Positions 1-10,478 are shown, numbered from the stretch's first letter. The stretch: 64,000 nucleotides of DNA from Actinoplanes nipponensis (GCF_016862275.1 NZ_BOMQ01000028.1:62001-126000), one strand, 5' to 3'. Made by a program: numbers and translations. Notes: generated from the sequence alone by a model not told the origin.

Positions 1-822
1 CGACGTGGAGCCGTACCGGGTGCGGGTCCAGCCGGACTGCGGCGTGTCGGTCAGCACCGGGGTCTGGCTGACCCCGTGCACGTTGGTCCACTGCTTGATC
101 TGCTCGCCGAAGTTCGGGTAGCGCAGCGTGTCGTCGTTCACGCCGTGCCAGGTCTGCATCCGCGGCCGCGGCCCGGTGTAGCCCGGGTACGCGGCCCGCA
201 CCAGGTCACCCCACGCCTGCGGGGTCTTGGTGACCTGGCCGTTGGCGCAGGCGCTGTTCCAGCTGGAGCCGTCGGTGGTGGCGAAGCAGCCGAACGGCAC
301 CCCCATGAACGCCGCCCCGGCGCGGAACACGTCCGGGTAGTCGCCGAGCAGCACGTTGGTCATCATGCCGCCGGACGAGGCGCCGGTGACGACCGTACGG
401 GCCGGATCGGTGCGGTAGCGCTCCTGCACGTAGCGGACCATCGAGACGATGCCCGCCGGGTCGCTGTTGCCGTCGTGGCGCAGGGCGCCGGGCGAGGAGA
501 CGTCGAAGCAGTTGCCGGACCGGGTCGCCGACGGGTAGATCACGATGTAGCCGTACCGGTCGGCGAGCGAGGCGAACGAGGTGCCGGAGTAGAACGCCGG
601 TCCCGAGCCGGTGCAGTAGTGCACGGCCACCAGCAGGGCCGGGTTGGCCGGCAGCCGGTCCGGGACGTACAGGTGCATCCGCAGGTTGGTGGGGTTGTTG
701 CCGAAACCGGTGACCTCCTGGAGGGTGGCCGCGGCCGCCGGGGAGGCGGACATCAGCACGGAGGCGCCGATCGCGGCGACGGCGGTGGTGACCGCCAGCA
801 AGGCCTGGGTCAGTCGTTTCAT
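1..822 (-). CDS. PHB-depolymerase-family esterase (CE1-like), partial
   Basis: Secreted serine esterase, probably removing acetyl or feruloyl groups from xylan; the family also contains polyhydroxybutyrate depolymerases, so the substrate is inferred from the neighbouring xylanase. The start MKRLTQALLA is followed by a signal peptide of about 32 residues. HYCTGSG (69-75) is the oxyanion region and GASSG (147-151) holds nucleophile Ser149. An Asp candidate lies in WHGVNDD. The gene runs off the left edge after 274 codons, before the catalytic His and any carbohydrate-binding module could appear. It follows the GH10 gene on the same strand, with a hairpin between them. Confidence 0.85.
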   Translation of the reverse strand, partial: MKRLTQALLAVTTAVAAIGASVLMSASPAAAATLQEVTGFGNNPTNLRMHLYVPDRLPANPALLVAVHYCTGSGPAFYSGTSFASLADRYGYIVIYPSATRSGNCFDVSSPGALRHDGNSDPAGIVSMVRYVQERYRTDPARTVVTGASSGGMMTNVLLGDYPDVFRAGAAFMGVPFGCFATTDGSSWNSACANGQVTKTPQAWGDLVRAAYPGYTGPRPRMQTWHGVNDDTLRYPNFGEQIKQWTNVHGVSQTPVLTDTPQSGWTRTRYGSTS

Positions 823-843
823 CAGTCTTCGCTCCGGGGGAAG

Positions 844-883
844 GTCCGGCGCGGCGCGGTTGGTGGCACGCGCCGCGCCGGAC
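844..883 (-). terminator. Intercistronic hairpin between GH10 and esterase
   Basis: Perfect 15-bp inverted repeat (arms 844-858 and 869-883) with a 10-nt loop. It lies just after the GH10 stop and 22 bases before the esterase start, on the same strand. It could end most GH10 transcripts and leave the esterase to read-through or to its own promoter. No T-tract follows, which is normal in actinomycetes. Confidence 0.65.
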
Positions 884-890
884 GGCTCGA

Positions 891-2381
<1,491 letters not shown>

Positions 2382-2885
2382 CTATCGGGACAGCGAGCGG
2401 GCGATGGCCGCCGCGGTGGCCGCGCCGTGGTACTTGCGGACCAGGTGCAGGCAGAGCTCCACGCCGGGCCGGCCGGCGGCCGCCGTGAAGATGGGATCGT
2501 CGTCGACGTACCGCACGCCGGGCGCCAGCCGGACCCGCGGATAGCGGCGCCCCAGCTCCTCGGCGTGCGCCGCGCAGGTCGACACGGCCCGGCCGTCGAG
2601 CAGCCCGGCCGCCGCGGCCGTGAACACCGCCTCGCCCACGGCGAGGATCCGGCACCCGCGGCGCACCGCGTCGCGCAGGGCCGCGGCCTCGTCGGCGGTG
2701 ATGGTGTCGCGGTCCCGCCGGACCGGCGGGGCGATGGCCAGGATGTCCGCCTCGGCCAGCAGGTCGAAGGTGCCGGCGGCGGCGAAGGCCAGGTCGAAGA
2801 CCGGGCCGGCGAAGACCTCCCGGTACGTCGACAGCCGCGCCGGCAGCGCCTCGGGTGGCGGCAGCAGCACCGCCACGGTGGTCAT
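2382..2885 (-). CDS. Stand-alone GATase1/DJ-1-like domain protein
   Basis: A 167-residue protein that matches only the N-terminal class-I glutamine-amidotransferase-like domain of GlxA-type AraC regulators (compare LLDGRAVSTCAAHAEELGRRYP and CLHLVRKYHGAA). The C-terminal AraC helix-turn-helix is absent. The usual nucleophile Cys before the AAAGLLDGR element is replaced (AVGEAVFTAAAAGLL), so an enzymatic role is unlikely. It may be a ligand-binding protein or a truncated regulator. The ATG at 2885 is used; a GTG at 2894 overlaps the stop of the SGNH gene (GTGA) and is equally possible. It is the last gene of the debranching operon. Confidence 0.7.
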   Translation of the reverse strand: MTTVAVLLPPPEALPARLSTYREVFAGPVFDLAFAAAGTFDLLAEADILAIAPPVRRDRDTITADEAAALRDAVRRGCRILAVGEAVFTAAAAGLLDGRAVSTCAAHAEELGRRYPRVRLAPGVRYVDDDPIFTAAAGRPGVELCLHLVRKYHGAATAAAIARSLSR

Positions 2886-2890
2886 GGCGC

Positions 2891-4141
2891 TCACCGCAGC
2901 CACCGCAGCGGCACGGCAGCCGCCAGCGCCTGGTAACCGGCGGGGTTGAGGTGCAGGTGGTCGCCGGTGTCGTAGGCCGGCAGCAGCGCGCGGGGCGCGG
3001 CCGGGTCCCGGACCGCGGCGTCGAAGTCGAGCACCCCGTCGAAGCGGCCGCTGCGCCGGATCCAGTCGTTCACCGCCGTACGGGTGCCCTCCCGCAGGCC
3101 GGCCGGGTCGTCGTAGTTCTGGTTGCCGCCCATCGGGGTGATGGTGGCGCCGTACACGCGCAGGTCGCGGGCGTGCGCCCGGGTGACGATCTGGTCGTAG
3201 GCGGCCCGCAGGTCGTCGCCCACCCGCCGTTGCGCCTCGGGCGTCGCCGCCGCCGTACCGATGTCGTTGACGCCCTCGAAGACGATCAGCGAGGTGACCC
3301 CGCCCAGCGCGAGCACGTCGCGGTCCAGCCGGGCCAGCGCGCTCGGGCCGAGGCCGTCCTGCAGGACCCGGTTGCCGCCGGCGGCCTGGTTGAGCACCGC
3401 GTGCCGGCCGCGCAGCCGGGCCGAGAGCTGATCCGGCCACCGGTCGTTGCCGTCGGTGGTGGAGCCGCGGCCGTCGGTCAGCGAGTCGCCCAGCACCACG
3501 GTCGCGGTGGTGTCGCCCGCGGTGCGCACCTCGGCGCCGCTGAGGAGGTACCAGTGGGCCACGGTGGTGGCGCCCGGCAGGTCGGTGGCGTCGTGCAGGT
3601 CGCCGCGCACCAGGTGGGAGGTGGTCCGGGAGCCCGGGTGCGAGGTGACGGCGGTGCTCGCCTGGCCGGTGGCCAGGTACACCGAGACGCTGAGCTCGCC
3701 GCGCGCGGGCACGTCGAACTCCACCGGATCGGAGACCACCTGCGCGCCCACCGGGATGTCGGCGAACGGGCGCCCGGAGAAGGTCACCGGGCGCGACGTG
3801 CCCGGCTCGATCGCGCCGGCGCCCGGCCGGCCGCCGGCGGGCCGGGCGATCGAGACGGCGGTGATCGGCAGGACCGCGCCGCCGAAGGCGTTGGAGAACC
3901 GCAGCCGTACGGCGCTCCCGGCGATCGTGGTGTGCAGGGTCTGGCGCAGCGTGGTGTCCACCAGCACCGACTCCGCGCCGGTGAACGGTGCCGGCGGCAG
4001 GTTGCCCGGCTCGGTGAGCTGCGGCATGGCCACCCAGGTGTGCAGCCAGCGCCGCCCGGGGCGCGGCCGGCGGCCCGGGACCGCGGTGGCCACGGCGGCC
4101 GCGGCCGCCCCGCCGAGGCCGAGCACGGACCGGCGGTTCAC
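2891..4141 (-). CDS. SGNH/GDSL hydrolase, Tat-exported, xylan esterase candidate
   Basis: Extracellular esterase, probably a carbohydrate deacetylase. It begins with a twin-arginine leader (NRRSVLGLGG) and an alanine-rich h-region, then an N-terminal beta-sandwich (about 30-205) and an SGNH domain. Block I is GDSLTDG with Ser220, block III is GVND, and block V is GDHLH with Asp394 and His397. The GTG start overlaps the GH115 stop (GTGA), so the two are translationally coupled. The domain order matches the other SGNH protein upstream of GH115, which suggests an old duplication. Substrate is inferred from the operon. Confidence 0.88.
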   Translation of the reverse strand: MNRRSVLGLGGAAAAAVATAVPGRRPRPGRRWLHTWVAMPQLTEPGNLPPAPFTGAESVLVDTTLRQTLHTTIAGSAVRLRFSNAFGGAVLPITAVSIARPAGGRPGAGAIEPGTSRPVTFSGRPFADIPVGAQVVSDPVEFDVPARGELSVSVYLATGQASTAVTSHPGSRTTSHLVRGDLHDATDLPGATTVAHWYLLSGAEVRTAGDTTATVVLGDSLTDGRGSTTDGNDRWPDQLSARLRGRHAVLNQAAGGNRVLQDGLGPSALARLDRDVLALGGVTSLIVFEGVNDIGTAAATPEAQRRVGDDLRAAYDQIVTRAHARDLRVYGATITPMGGNQNYDDPAGLREGTRTAVNDWIRRSGRFDGVLDFDAAVRDPAAPRALLPAYDTGDHLHLNPAGYQALAAAVPLRWLR

Positions 4142-7095
4142 CGGGCCACCCGCCGGCTCTCGGGCGGGCCGAGGTAGCTGTACCGCACGCCGCCGGTGTC
4201 GATCTCGAGGCGCTGCACGATCACGGTCGGGTCCACCATCCAGAACTTGAGGGTGTGCACGCCCGCGCTGGTCACGGTGTGCGTCGTGGTGGTGCGGTTG
4301 ACGTTGTCGGAGGTGTTGCGTTCCCACTGCTTGTTCATGGTGGTGTCGTCGGCTCCGGTGGCCTGGGTGACGTTCACCGTCTGCGGTGGCTGGTCGTCCA
4401 GGGAGATCGCGTACTTGAGGCCGTCGGTCGGGTGGACGTTGTTGCGCGGCGACAGCACGGCGGTCACCTTCACCGGTCCGGTGGTGGTCAGGGTCGTGGC
4501 GTACTCCAGGCGGGCGCCGGCGCCGCCGAGCGGGGTCATGCCGTTGCCGGTCTTGCCGATACCGGGCAGCAGCCGCCAGTCCCCCACCTTGCCGGTGTAG
4601 TGGTCGGCCTCCATCGCGACGTAGCCGTTGGCCTCGACGAAGCCCCGCGGGCGCAGCACCGGGTTGTCGATCGGCGCCTGCACGACCTGGCTGGCCCCCG
4701 CCCCCGTGACGGTGATGGGCACGGTCGTGGTGCCCTTCGGCGCGCGCCGCCAGTCGACCCGGACGGTGGCCCGGACCTGCTGGTCGACCGAGCCGGCGCT
4801 CGGTGTCACCCGCACCCACGGCACGGCCGGGGTGATCCGGTACGCGAACGGCGTCGCGCCCTTGTTGAAGACCTCGATGAACTGCCGCGGCTGGGCCTGG
4901 TACGGGCTGAACGCCGGCAGCGTCACCGGGTCCCCGCCGTCGAGGTCCACGCCCAGTTCCGCGGCCGCCGGCACCTCGATGCGCCGCAGGTACGGGTAGA
5001 TCTCGTCCGGCAGCGCCACGTTGTCCTTCTCCGGCTGCTGCCAGGGCGCGTTGGGGCCGTACCGGGCCACGTTGCCGTAGCCGATCTTGGGCTGGAGCTG
5101 CCAGTCCTTCCACTTCCCGCCGGCCAGCGCGGTGTTGTAGTAGGCGTTGAGCGCCTGGTCCTCGGCGAACCGGGCCTCGGCCAGGTCGGCCAGCCGGTTG
5201 GTGGCGGCGCGCCCCTGGCCGGCGTACCGGATGTTGGTGAACTCGGCGAGCCGCAGCGCGTAGAGGTTGGCCGTGGCCTTGACCTGGTACCAGACGAGCT
5301 GGAAGTAGGCGTCCTGCCAGGCCGCCGGCACCCGGGCCTTGATCCGCTCGGCCCGCGCGGCGAGCGCCTGCCACTGGGCGGTGACCCGTTCGATCTCGCG
5401 GTAGTCGGTCAGGCTGAACGGGCTGGCCTGGTCGTCGTACGTGATCGCCCGGGTGGCCGGGTCCACCGTGATGCGGCGGTTGAGCAGCTCGGGCTTGCGG
5501 CGCGACTGCAGGTGGCCGTAGTCGCTGAGCACGTCGGCGATGTCGCCGGCCAGCGCGGCGCCGAAGTTCTGGGCGGCGTAGCCCCGTTCCCACTCCCCCA
5601 GCCCGCCGAGCGGGAAGGGCTTCCAGGCGTAGTCGAGGAAGAACTGGGTCGGCTGCTCCTCGTTCTTCAGGTCGCCCACGTTGACCATCCAGAGCCGCTC
5701 GACCCCCGAGCGGTACGCGAGGTTCAGCTGCTCCCAGGTGTTGGTGAGGTTGACCGTGTCGACCCACTTGTAGTTGCGGCCGCCGCCGACGTAGTCGAAG
5801 TGGTAGTACATGCCGTACCCGCCGCCGCGGGGCGGCAGCGAGGCGTCCGGCAGCCGGCGCAGGTTGCCCCAGTTGTCGTCGCAGAACACCACCGTGACGT
5901 CGTCCGGGGGCCGGTAGCCCTTGTCCCAGTAGCGCTGCACCTCCTTGTAGAGGGTCTGCACCTGGGGCGCGCCGATCAGCCCGGTCTCCCGCAGGATCTG
6001 CCGCTGGGTGTCGATGATGGAGCTCATCAGGTCGATGCCGTCGCCGTCGGGCAGGCTGACGTCGCCGTTGCCCCGCATGCCGAGGGTGATGACGCCCTCG
6101 ATCTTCTCGCGGGCCATCCGCTCCGCGCCGTCGCGCCAGTACGCCTTGATCGCGTCCGGGTTGCGCCGGAAGCTCCACTCGCCGGTCCCGGCCGGGTGCC
6201 GGTTCCACTCCTCGATGCCGCGCATCATGGGCGCCTCGTGGGAGGTGCCCATCACCACGCCGTAGAACGAGGCGGTGGCGTGGTTCAGCGGGTCGTCCTC
6301 GGCGAAGGCCCGACCCCAGACGGCCGGCCACAGGTAATTGGCCTTGAGCCGCAGCATGGTCTCGAAGACCTTGGCGTAGTAGGCGGCGTTGAGCCCGCCC
6401 GGGTAGCCCGGCGCCTTGCCGGGGCCGAAGTAGCGGGGCGCCCAGGTGCCGGTGGCCGGGTTCTCGTCGTTGATGAAGAAGCCGCGGTACTTCACCGCGG
6501 GCGTGCCCTGGGTGTGCCGCCCCGGCAGCAGGTACACGGCGTCGCGGTGGCGGACCGGGACGTCGTCGAAGAAGCGCCAGGGTGAGACGCCGAGACGCTT
6601 GGACAGGTCGTACGCGCCGTAGATGCTGCCGCGCTGGTCGCTGCCCGCGATGACGAACGCCCGCCGCACACCCGGCAGCGGGTTGTCCACGATCTGCTCG
6701 ACGGTGGTCTCCCACCGGCCGGCGATGCCGCGCACGTCGAGCTTGCCCGCGGCGACCAGCCGGTCGATCAGCGGGCTCTTGCCGATCGTGCCGACCAGCA
6801 CCGGGTCGCGCCCGGCGGGCACCCGGTCGTGGCCGACGGCCGGTGTCACCCCGGTGACCGCGGCGATGTCCGCCTGCAGGTCGTCGACGACCCGGATGAC
6901 GCCGGCGTGGTCGCCGGCGCTGACCACCAGCGGCGCGGCGCGGCCGGCGGCCACCAGTGGGAACCGGTCGCGGCCGGGCCGGGTGGCCACGTAGGAGTCG
7001 CGGTCCTCGTCGTGGCCGCCGGCGACCGCAGCGGTCGCCGGGGTCGCGACCAGGAAGGACCCGGCGAGGGCCGCGACGGCGAGCAGGTGTCTCAT
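4138..7095 (-). CDS. GH115 xylan alpha-1,2-glucuronidase, secreted
   Basis: Removes (4-O-methyl)-glucuronic acid from internal xylose units of glucuronoxylan. The mature protein follows a signal peptide of about 22 residues (MRHLLAVAAL...). Family hallmarks are GSDQRGSIYGAYDLS (151-165), GVSPWRFFDDVP (169-180) and KYRGFFINDENP (202-213). The end of the protein carries the GH115 C-terminal beta domain (VEANGYVAMEADHYTG). The length of 985 aa is typical. The ATG at 7095 is chosen over upstream starts because GGAAGG stands 7 bases before it and the signal peptide begins there. It is the core gene of the debranching operon, 13 bp after the SGNH stop and coupled to the next SGNH gene. Confidence 0.95.
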   Translation of the reverse strand: MRHLLAVAALAGSFLVATPATAAVAGGHDEDRDSYVATRPGRDRFPLVAAGRAAPLVVSAGDHAGVIRVVDDLQADIAAVTGVTPAVGHDRVPAGRDPVLVGTIGKSPLIDRLVAAGKLDVRGIAGRWETTVEQIVDNPLPGVRRAFVIAGSDQRGSIYGAYDLSKRLGVSPWRFFDDVPVRHRDAVYLLPGRHTQGTPAVKYRGFFINDENPATGTWAPRYFGPGKAPGYPGGLNAAYYAKVFETMLRLKANYLWPAVWGRAFAEDDPLNHATASFYGVVMGTSHEAPMMRGIEEWNRHPAGTGEWSFRRNPDAIKAYWRDGAERMAREKIEGVITLGMRGNGDVSLPDGDGIDLMSSIIDTQRQILRETGLIGAPQVQTLYKEVQRYWDKGYRPPDDVTVVFCDDNWGNLRRLPDASLPPRGGGYGMYYHFDYVGGGRNYKWVDTVNLTNTWEQLNLAYRSGVERLWMVNVGDLKNEEQPTQFFLDYAWKPFPLGGLGEWERGYAAQNFGAALAGDIADVLSDYGHLQSRRKPELLNRRITVDPATRAITYDDQASPFSLTDYREIERVTAQWQALAARAERIKARVPAAWQDAYFQLVWYQVKATANLYALRLAEFTNIRYAGQGRAATNRLADLAEARFAEDQALNAYYNTALAGGKWKDWQLQPKIGYGNVARYGPNAPWQQPEKDNVALPDEIYPYLRRIEVPAAAELGVDLDGGDPVTLPAFSPYQAQPRQFIEVFNKGATPFAYRITPAVPWVRVTPSAGSVDQQVRATVRVDWRRAPKGTTTVPITVTGAGASQVVQAPIDNPVLRPRGFVEANGYVAMEADHYTGKVGDWRLLPGIGKTGNGMTPLGGAGARLEYATTLTTTGPVKVTAVLSPRNNVHPTDGLKYAISLDDQPPQTVNVTQATGADDTTMNKQWERNTSDNVNRTTTTHTVTSAGVHTLKFWMVDPTVIVQRLEIDTGGVRYSYLGPPESRRVAR

Positions 7096-7108
7096 CGGTA
7101 CGCCTTCC

Positions 7109-8383
7109 CTACCGGAAGAGTCGCAGCGGCACGGCCGCGGCGAGCACGGCCATCCCGGCGTCGTTGGGGTGGAGGTGGTCACCGCTGTCGTAGGCCGGCG
7201 CCAGCCGCAGCGGGTCGGCCCGGTCCCGGATGGCGGCGTCGAAGTCGATGACCGCGTCGTACTCGCCGCCGGTACGGATCCAGTGGTTCAGCGCGGCGCG
7301 CTTGCGCTCGTTCTCCGGCGAGTAGAACCCCAGGGTGTCGTCCTTGAACGGCAGCACGGTGGCGCCGTAGGCGCGCAGGCCGGCCTGGTGCGCGCGGGCG
7401 ATGAGCTGGCGGTGCCCGGCGATCAGGTCGGCGGCCGAGACCACCTCGGACGCCGGGGCCGTGGTGCCCGGGTGGCCGAGGTCGTTCACCCCGAGCAGCA
7501 CGATCAGGTACTCGGCGCCGGGCTGGGCGAGCACGTCGCGGTCGAAGCGGCGCAGGGCGCTCTGCGCGAAGTACGCGGCGTAGGCCACCGCGTCGCTGCC
7601 GGCCGGCGGGTTCGGGTCGTGCAGCAGCCGGTTGCCGGAGACCCCGACGTTGAGCACGCCGCGGTCGATGCGGGCCGCGCGCAGCCGCTCGGCCAGCCGG
7701 TCGGGCCAGCGGTGGTTGAGGTTGGCCACCGTGTTGGCGCCGTTGGTGATCGAGTCGCCGAGGGTGACGATCGCGCCGGCGTCCGAGGCGACGCTGACGC
7801 CCGACAGGAACAGGTTCTGCCCCACCACCGACGTGGGGGTCACGGTCCGGGCCGCGGTCACGTTGCCGGCGGCGATCACGTTGTCCTGGAACGCGAAGGC
7901 GGCCAGCGTGGTCACCGGGGTGCGCCGCGGCAGGTACACGCTGACCGTCAGCTCCGTGCCGGCCGGAACCCGCAGGGACACGGGGTCGCTGACCAGGGGC
8001 GCGCCGGCCGGGACGGTGGCCGACCGGTGGCCGCTGAAGGTGACCGGCCGGTCCGTGCCGGGCAGCGTGGCCGTGCTCGCCCCGGCGCCGGCCCGGCGGG
8101 CCACCCGGACCTCGCCGACGACCAGGGGCTGCTCGCCGAACTCGTTGGTCAGCCGGACCCGCAGCCGGTCGCCGCCGGTGCTGACGTGCACCACGTGACG
8201 CACCGTCTGGTCCTCGAGGACGGTCGGTGGGGTGGGCGGGACGGTGGTGGGCGCGGCCGCCCACGTGCCGGTCCAGCGGGGACCGGCGGCGGGCCGCCCG
8301 GACGCCTGGGCGGGCGCCGCCGGCAGGGTCGCGGCGACGGCGGCGCCCGAGGCGAGCGCCAGCAGTTCGCGTCTGGTGGACAT
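7109..8383 (-). CDS. SGNH/GDSL hydrolase, Tat-exported, xylan esterase candidate
   Basis: Second extracellular SGNH esterase of the operon, 424 aa. A Tat leader (STRRELLALASG) is followed by a beta-sandwich domain (about 35-200) and the hydrolase domain with GDSITNG (Ser211), a block III LLGVNDLG and GDHLHPN (Asp402, His405). The ATG at 8383 has AAAGGGA just upstream. It has the same architecture as the downstream SGNH protein but diverged sequence, so the two may act on different acetyl positions. It lies 13 bp after the CE4 gene. Confidence 0.88.
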   Translation of the reverse strand: MSTRRELLALASGAAVAATLPAAPAQASGRPAAGPRWTGTWAAAPTTVPPTPPTVLEDQTVRHVVHVSTGGDRLRVRLTNEFGEQPLVVGEVRVARRAGAGASTATLPGTDRPVTFSGHRSATVPAGAPLVSDPVSLRVPAGTELTVSVYLPRRTPVTTLAAFAFQDNVIAAGNVTAARTVTPTSVVGQNLFLSGVSVASDAGAIVTLGDSITNGANTVANLNHRWPDRLAERLRAARIDRGVLNVGVSGNRLLHDPNPPAGSDAVAYAAYFAQSALRRFDRDVLAQPGAEYLIVLLGVNDLGHPGTTAPASEVVSAADLIAGHRQLIARAHQAGLRAYGATVLPFKDDTLGFYSPENERKRAALNHWIRTGGEYDAVIDFDAAIRDRADPLRLAPAYDSGDHLHPNDAGMAVLAAAVPLRLFR

Positions 8384-8396
8384 CGGTCCCTTTCGG

Positions 8397-9095
8397 TCAG
8401 CCACGGCGGCGGGGCAGGGTGAGGCGCCAGCCCTGGGCGCGCAGTTCGGGGATGATGCGGTCGACGGCCTCGACCGTCTGGCTGCGGTCGCCGCCGCCGT
8501 CGTGCATCAGCACGACCGCGCCCGGCGTGATGCCGTCGCGCAGGCGCTGCACGAGCACGTCGGCGCCCGGCGGCTCCCAGTCGGTGATCGCCAGCCGCCA
8601 GCCCAGCGGCTGCATGCCGAGCTCGACGGCGACCTGCGGGCTCTGCCCCCAGCTGCCGTACGGCGCCCGGAAGTACGGGATGCGCGCGTGCGGCACGGCC
8701 TGGCGGATCACCGCGCTGGTCTCGACCAGGTCGGCCCGGATCTGCTCGGGCGTCCAGGGGCCGAAGTCGTCGTGGTGCATCGAGTGGTTGCACAGCACGT
8801 GGCCGCCGGCGACGATCCGGCGCACCACCTCCGGGTGCTCGCGCACGTGGTCGCCCCACAGGCAGAACACCGCCCGGACGTGGCGCCGGCGCAGCACGTC
8901 GAGCAGGCGCAGGGTGTCGGGCGGGTTGGGGCCGTCGTCGAAGGTGAAGCTGACGACGTCGCCGTGACCGCGCGCGGTGTCCACGACGGTCGCGGTCGGG
9001 CCGCCGGCCAGGGCCGGGGCGGCGAAGCTGCCGGACAACAGCAGGACGGACACCGGCACCGCCAGCCGGCGCCACCACTTCGGACGATGGAACAA
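8397..9095 (-). CDS. CE4 polysaccharide deacetylase (acetylxylan esterase candidate)
   Basis: Secreted metal-dependent deacetylase. Signal peptide about 1-30. NodB motifs are present: TFDDG (51-55), the metal-binding H104-S-M-H-H108 block, RAPYG (143-147), TDWEPP and LMHDGGG. The size of 232 aa fits a single CE4 domain. Family members act on acetylxylan, chitin or peptidoglycan; placement with GH115, SGNH esterases and xylanases favours acetylxylan. The start is TTG, with GGAGGT five bases upstream. A 15-bp palindrome overlaps that ribosome-binding site, so repressor binding could block both transcription and initiation. Confidence 0.9.
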   Translation of the reverse strand: MFHRPKWWRRLAVPVSVLLLSGSFAAPALAGGPTATVVDTARGHGDVVSFTFDDGPNPPDTLRLLDVLRRRHVRAVFCLWGDHVREHPEVVRRIVAGGHVLCNHSMHHDDFGPWTPEQIRADLVETSAVIRQAVPHARIPYFRAPYGSWGQSPQVAVELGMQPLGWRLAITDWEPPGADVLVQRLRDGITPGAVVLMHDGGGDRSQTVEAVDRIIPELRAQGWRLTLPRRRG

Positions 9096-9102
9096 CGGGA
9101 CC

Positions 9103-9117
9103 TCCGAAAGTTTCGGA
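9103..9117. promoter_or_regulatory. Operator TCCGAAAGTTTCGGA (BxlR-like) before CE4 operon
   Basis: A 15-bp palindrome with a central G. The identical 15-mer recurs at 14961-14975 before the GH3 gene. The core fits the CGAA-N-TTCG repeat reported for BxlR of Streptomyces. It starts 8 bp upstream of the CE4 TTG codon and overlaps the ribosome-binding site. The LacI protein encoded at 10479-11552 is the likely binder. Confidence 0.75.
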
Positions 9118-9284
9118 AACCGGACGGCCGAACGTCCGTAACATAGAACCCGGTCGAAGTCGCGTCAAGAAGGTGCTGCGTACCAGATCACGCGTTTACA
9201 TCATTGATCTTCGCCATTCTCTGTCCACGTAGTTACCGGTTGACCGGTGACCTGGATCGGCATATGTTCCGGTCACGTAACGGA

Positions 9285-9297
9285 AGTTCTCGGAACT
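9285..9297. promoter_or_regulatory. Palindrome AGTTCTCGGAACT before second GH10
   Basis: A 5-3-5 inverted repeat 41 bp upstream of the GH10 ATG at 9338. It only loosely resembles the operator at 9103. The rest of the divergent gap 9118-9337 contains repeats of ACCGGT/TGACCGG but no gene. Confidence 0.35.
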
Positions 9298-9337
9298 CTC
9301 GGCCGTCCACGGAGGGCCGGAAAAGGATGGACCGACG

Positions 9338-10408
9338 ATGAGAGTTCGCGTCCTCGCCGGAGTCGCCCTGCTGACGACCCTGACCCTGGCGGCCGGCCCC
9401 GCCACCGCCGCCGCCCCGACCGCCTCCGGCCACGCGCCCTCGGCCGACGCCGGCCTGCGGGCCTTCGCCGACCGCGCCGGCCTGCGCGTCGGCACGGCCG
9501 TCGACATGGCCGCGCTGGCCGGCGACCCCGCCTACCGCACCGCCGTGGCCCACGAGTTCTCCACGGTGACCGCGGAGAACGTCATGAAGTGGGAGTCCAC
9601 CGAACCGCAGCGGGGCGTGCACGACTGGGCCGCCGCCGACCGGCTGGTCGACTTCGCCCGGGCCCACCGCCAGCTCGTCCGCGGGCACACGCTGGTCTGG
9701 CACAACCAGAACCCGGCCTGGGTCAACGAACAGGACCTCACCCCGGCCCAGCTGCGCGCCGCGCTGCGGCGGCACATCGTCGACGAGGTCTCGCACTTCC
9801 GCGGCCGGGTCTGGCACTGGGACGTGGTCAACGAGATCTTCAACGACGACGGCACCTGGCGTGACACCATCTGGCTGCGCAACCTCGGGCCCGGCTACGT
9901 CGCCGACGCGTTCCGCTGGGCGCACCAGGCCGACCCCCGGGCCACCCTGTTCCTCAACGACTACAACAACGAGGGCCTGAACGCCAAGACCGACGCCTAC
10001 TACGCGCTGGTCAAGCAGCTGCGGGCGGCCGGGGTGCCGGTGCAGGGCTACGGCGTGCAGGGCCACCTGGCCGTGCAGTACGGCGTACCCGGTGACGTGC
10101 TGACCAACCTGCGCCGGTTCGAGCAGCTCGGCCTCCGGACCGCCTTCACCGAGGTGGACGTGCGGATGCCGCTGCCGGCCGACCCGATCAAGGTGCAGGC
10201 CCAGGCGCAGGGCTTCACCACGCTGCTGCAGGCCTGCCTGCTGGCCGACCGGTGCGTCTCGTACACGCTGTGGGGCTTCACCGACCGCTACTCGTGGGTG
10301 CCGGGCGTGTTCGACGGCGAGGGCTCGGCGACGCCGTTCGACGAGAACCTGGCCCCCAAGCCGGCGTACGCCGCGCTGCGCGACACCCTGGCGCTGGCCG
10401 GTCGCTGA
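9338..10408 (+). CDS. Secreted GH10 endo-1,4-beta-xylanase, single domain
   Basis: Second GH10 xylanase, 356 aa, without a binding module. Signal peptide about 1-25. WDVVNEIF supplies acid/base Glu166 and TEVDVRM supplies nucleophile Glu272; the barrel ends near the C-terminus at GFTDRYSW and KPAYAAL. It is only distantly similar to the GH10-CBM2 enzyme at 891-2279, so the two probably differ in product length or tolerance of substitution. It is transcribed away from the CE4 operon and separated from the next gene by a hairpin. Confidence 0.95.
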   Translation: MRVRVLAGVALLTTLTLAAGPATAAAPTASGHAPSADAGLRAFADRAGLRVGTAVDMAALAGDPAYRTAVAHEFSTVTAENVMKWESTEPQRGVHDWAAADRLVDFARAHRQLVRGHTLVWHNQNPAWVNEQDLTPAQLRAALRRHIVDEVSHFRGRVWHWDVVNEIFNDDGTWRDTIWLRNLGPGYVADAFRWAHQADPRATLFLNDYNNEGLNAKTDAYYALVKQLRAAGVPVQGYGVQGHLAVQYGVPGDVLTNLRRFEQLGLRTAFTEVDVRMPLPADPIKVQAQAQGFTTLLQACLLADRCVSYTLWGFTDRYSWVPGVFDGEGSATPFDENLAPKPAYAALRDTLALAGR

Positions 10409-10419
10409 CCCGGCGCGTC

Positions 10420-10452
10420 CCGGCCGGCCCGCACCGGGTGCGGGCCGGCCGG
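10420..10452 (+). terminator. Hairpin terminator after GH10
   Basis: Perfect 14-bp stem (arms 10420-10433 and 10439-10452) with a 5-nt loop, 12 bp after the xylanase stop and 27 bp before the LacI start. It likely separates xylanase from regulator expression. Confidence 0.75.
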
Positions 10453-10478
10453 CTGCCCCACGAGCGAGGAGGACCGCG

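Noticed and set aside
4255..6585. Long plus-strand open frame (776 codons) opposite GH115
   Set aside because: It is the antisense shadow of GH115; composition is Val/Gly/Arg/His-rich with no domain, and the minus strand has clear family motifs.
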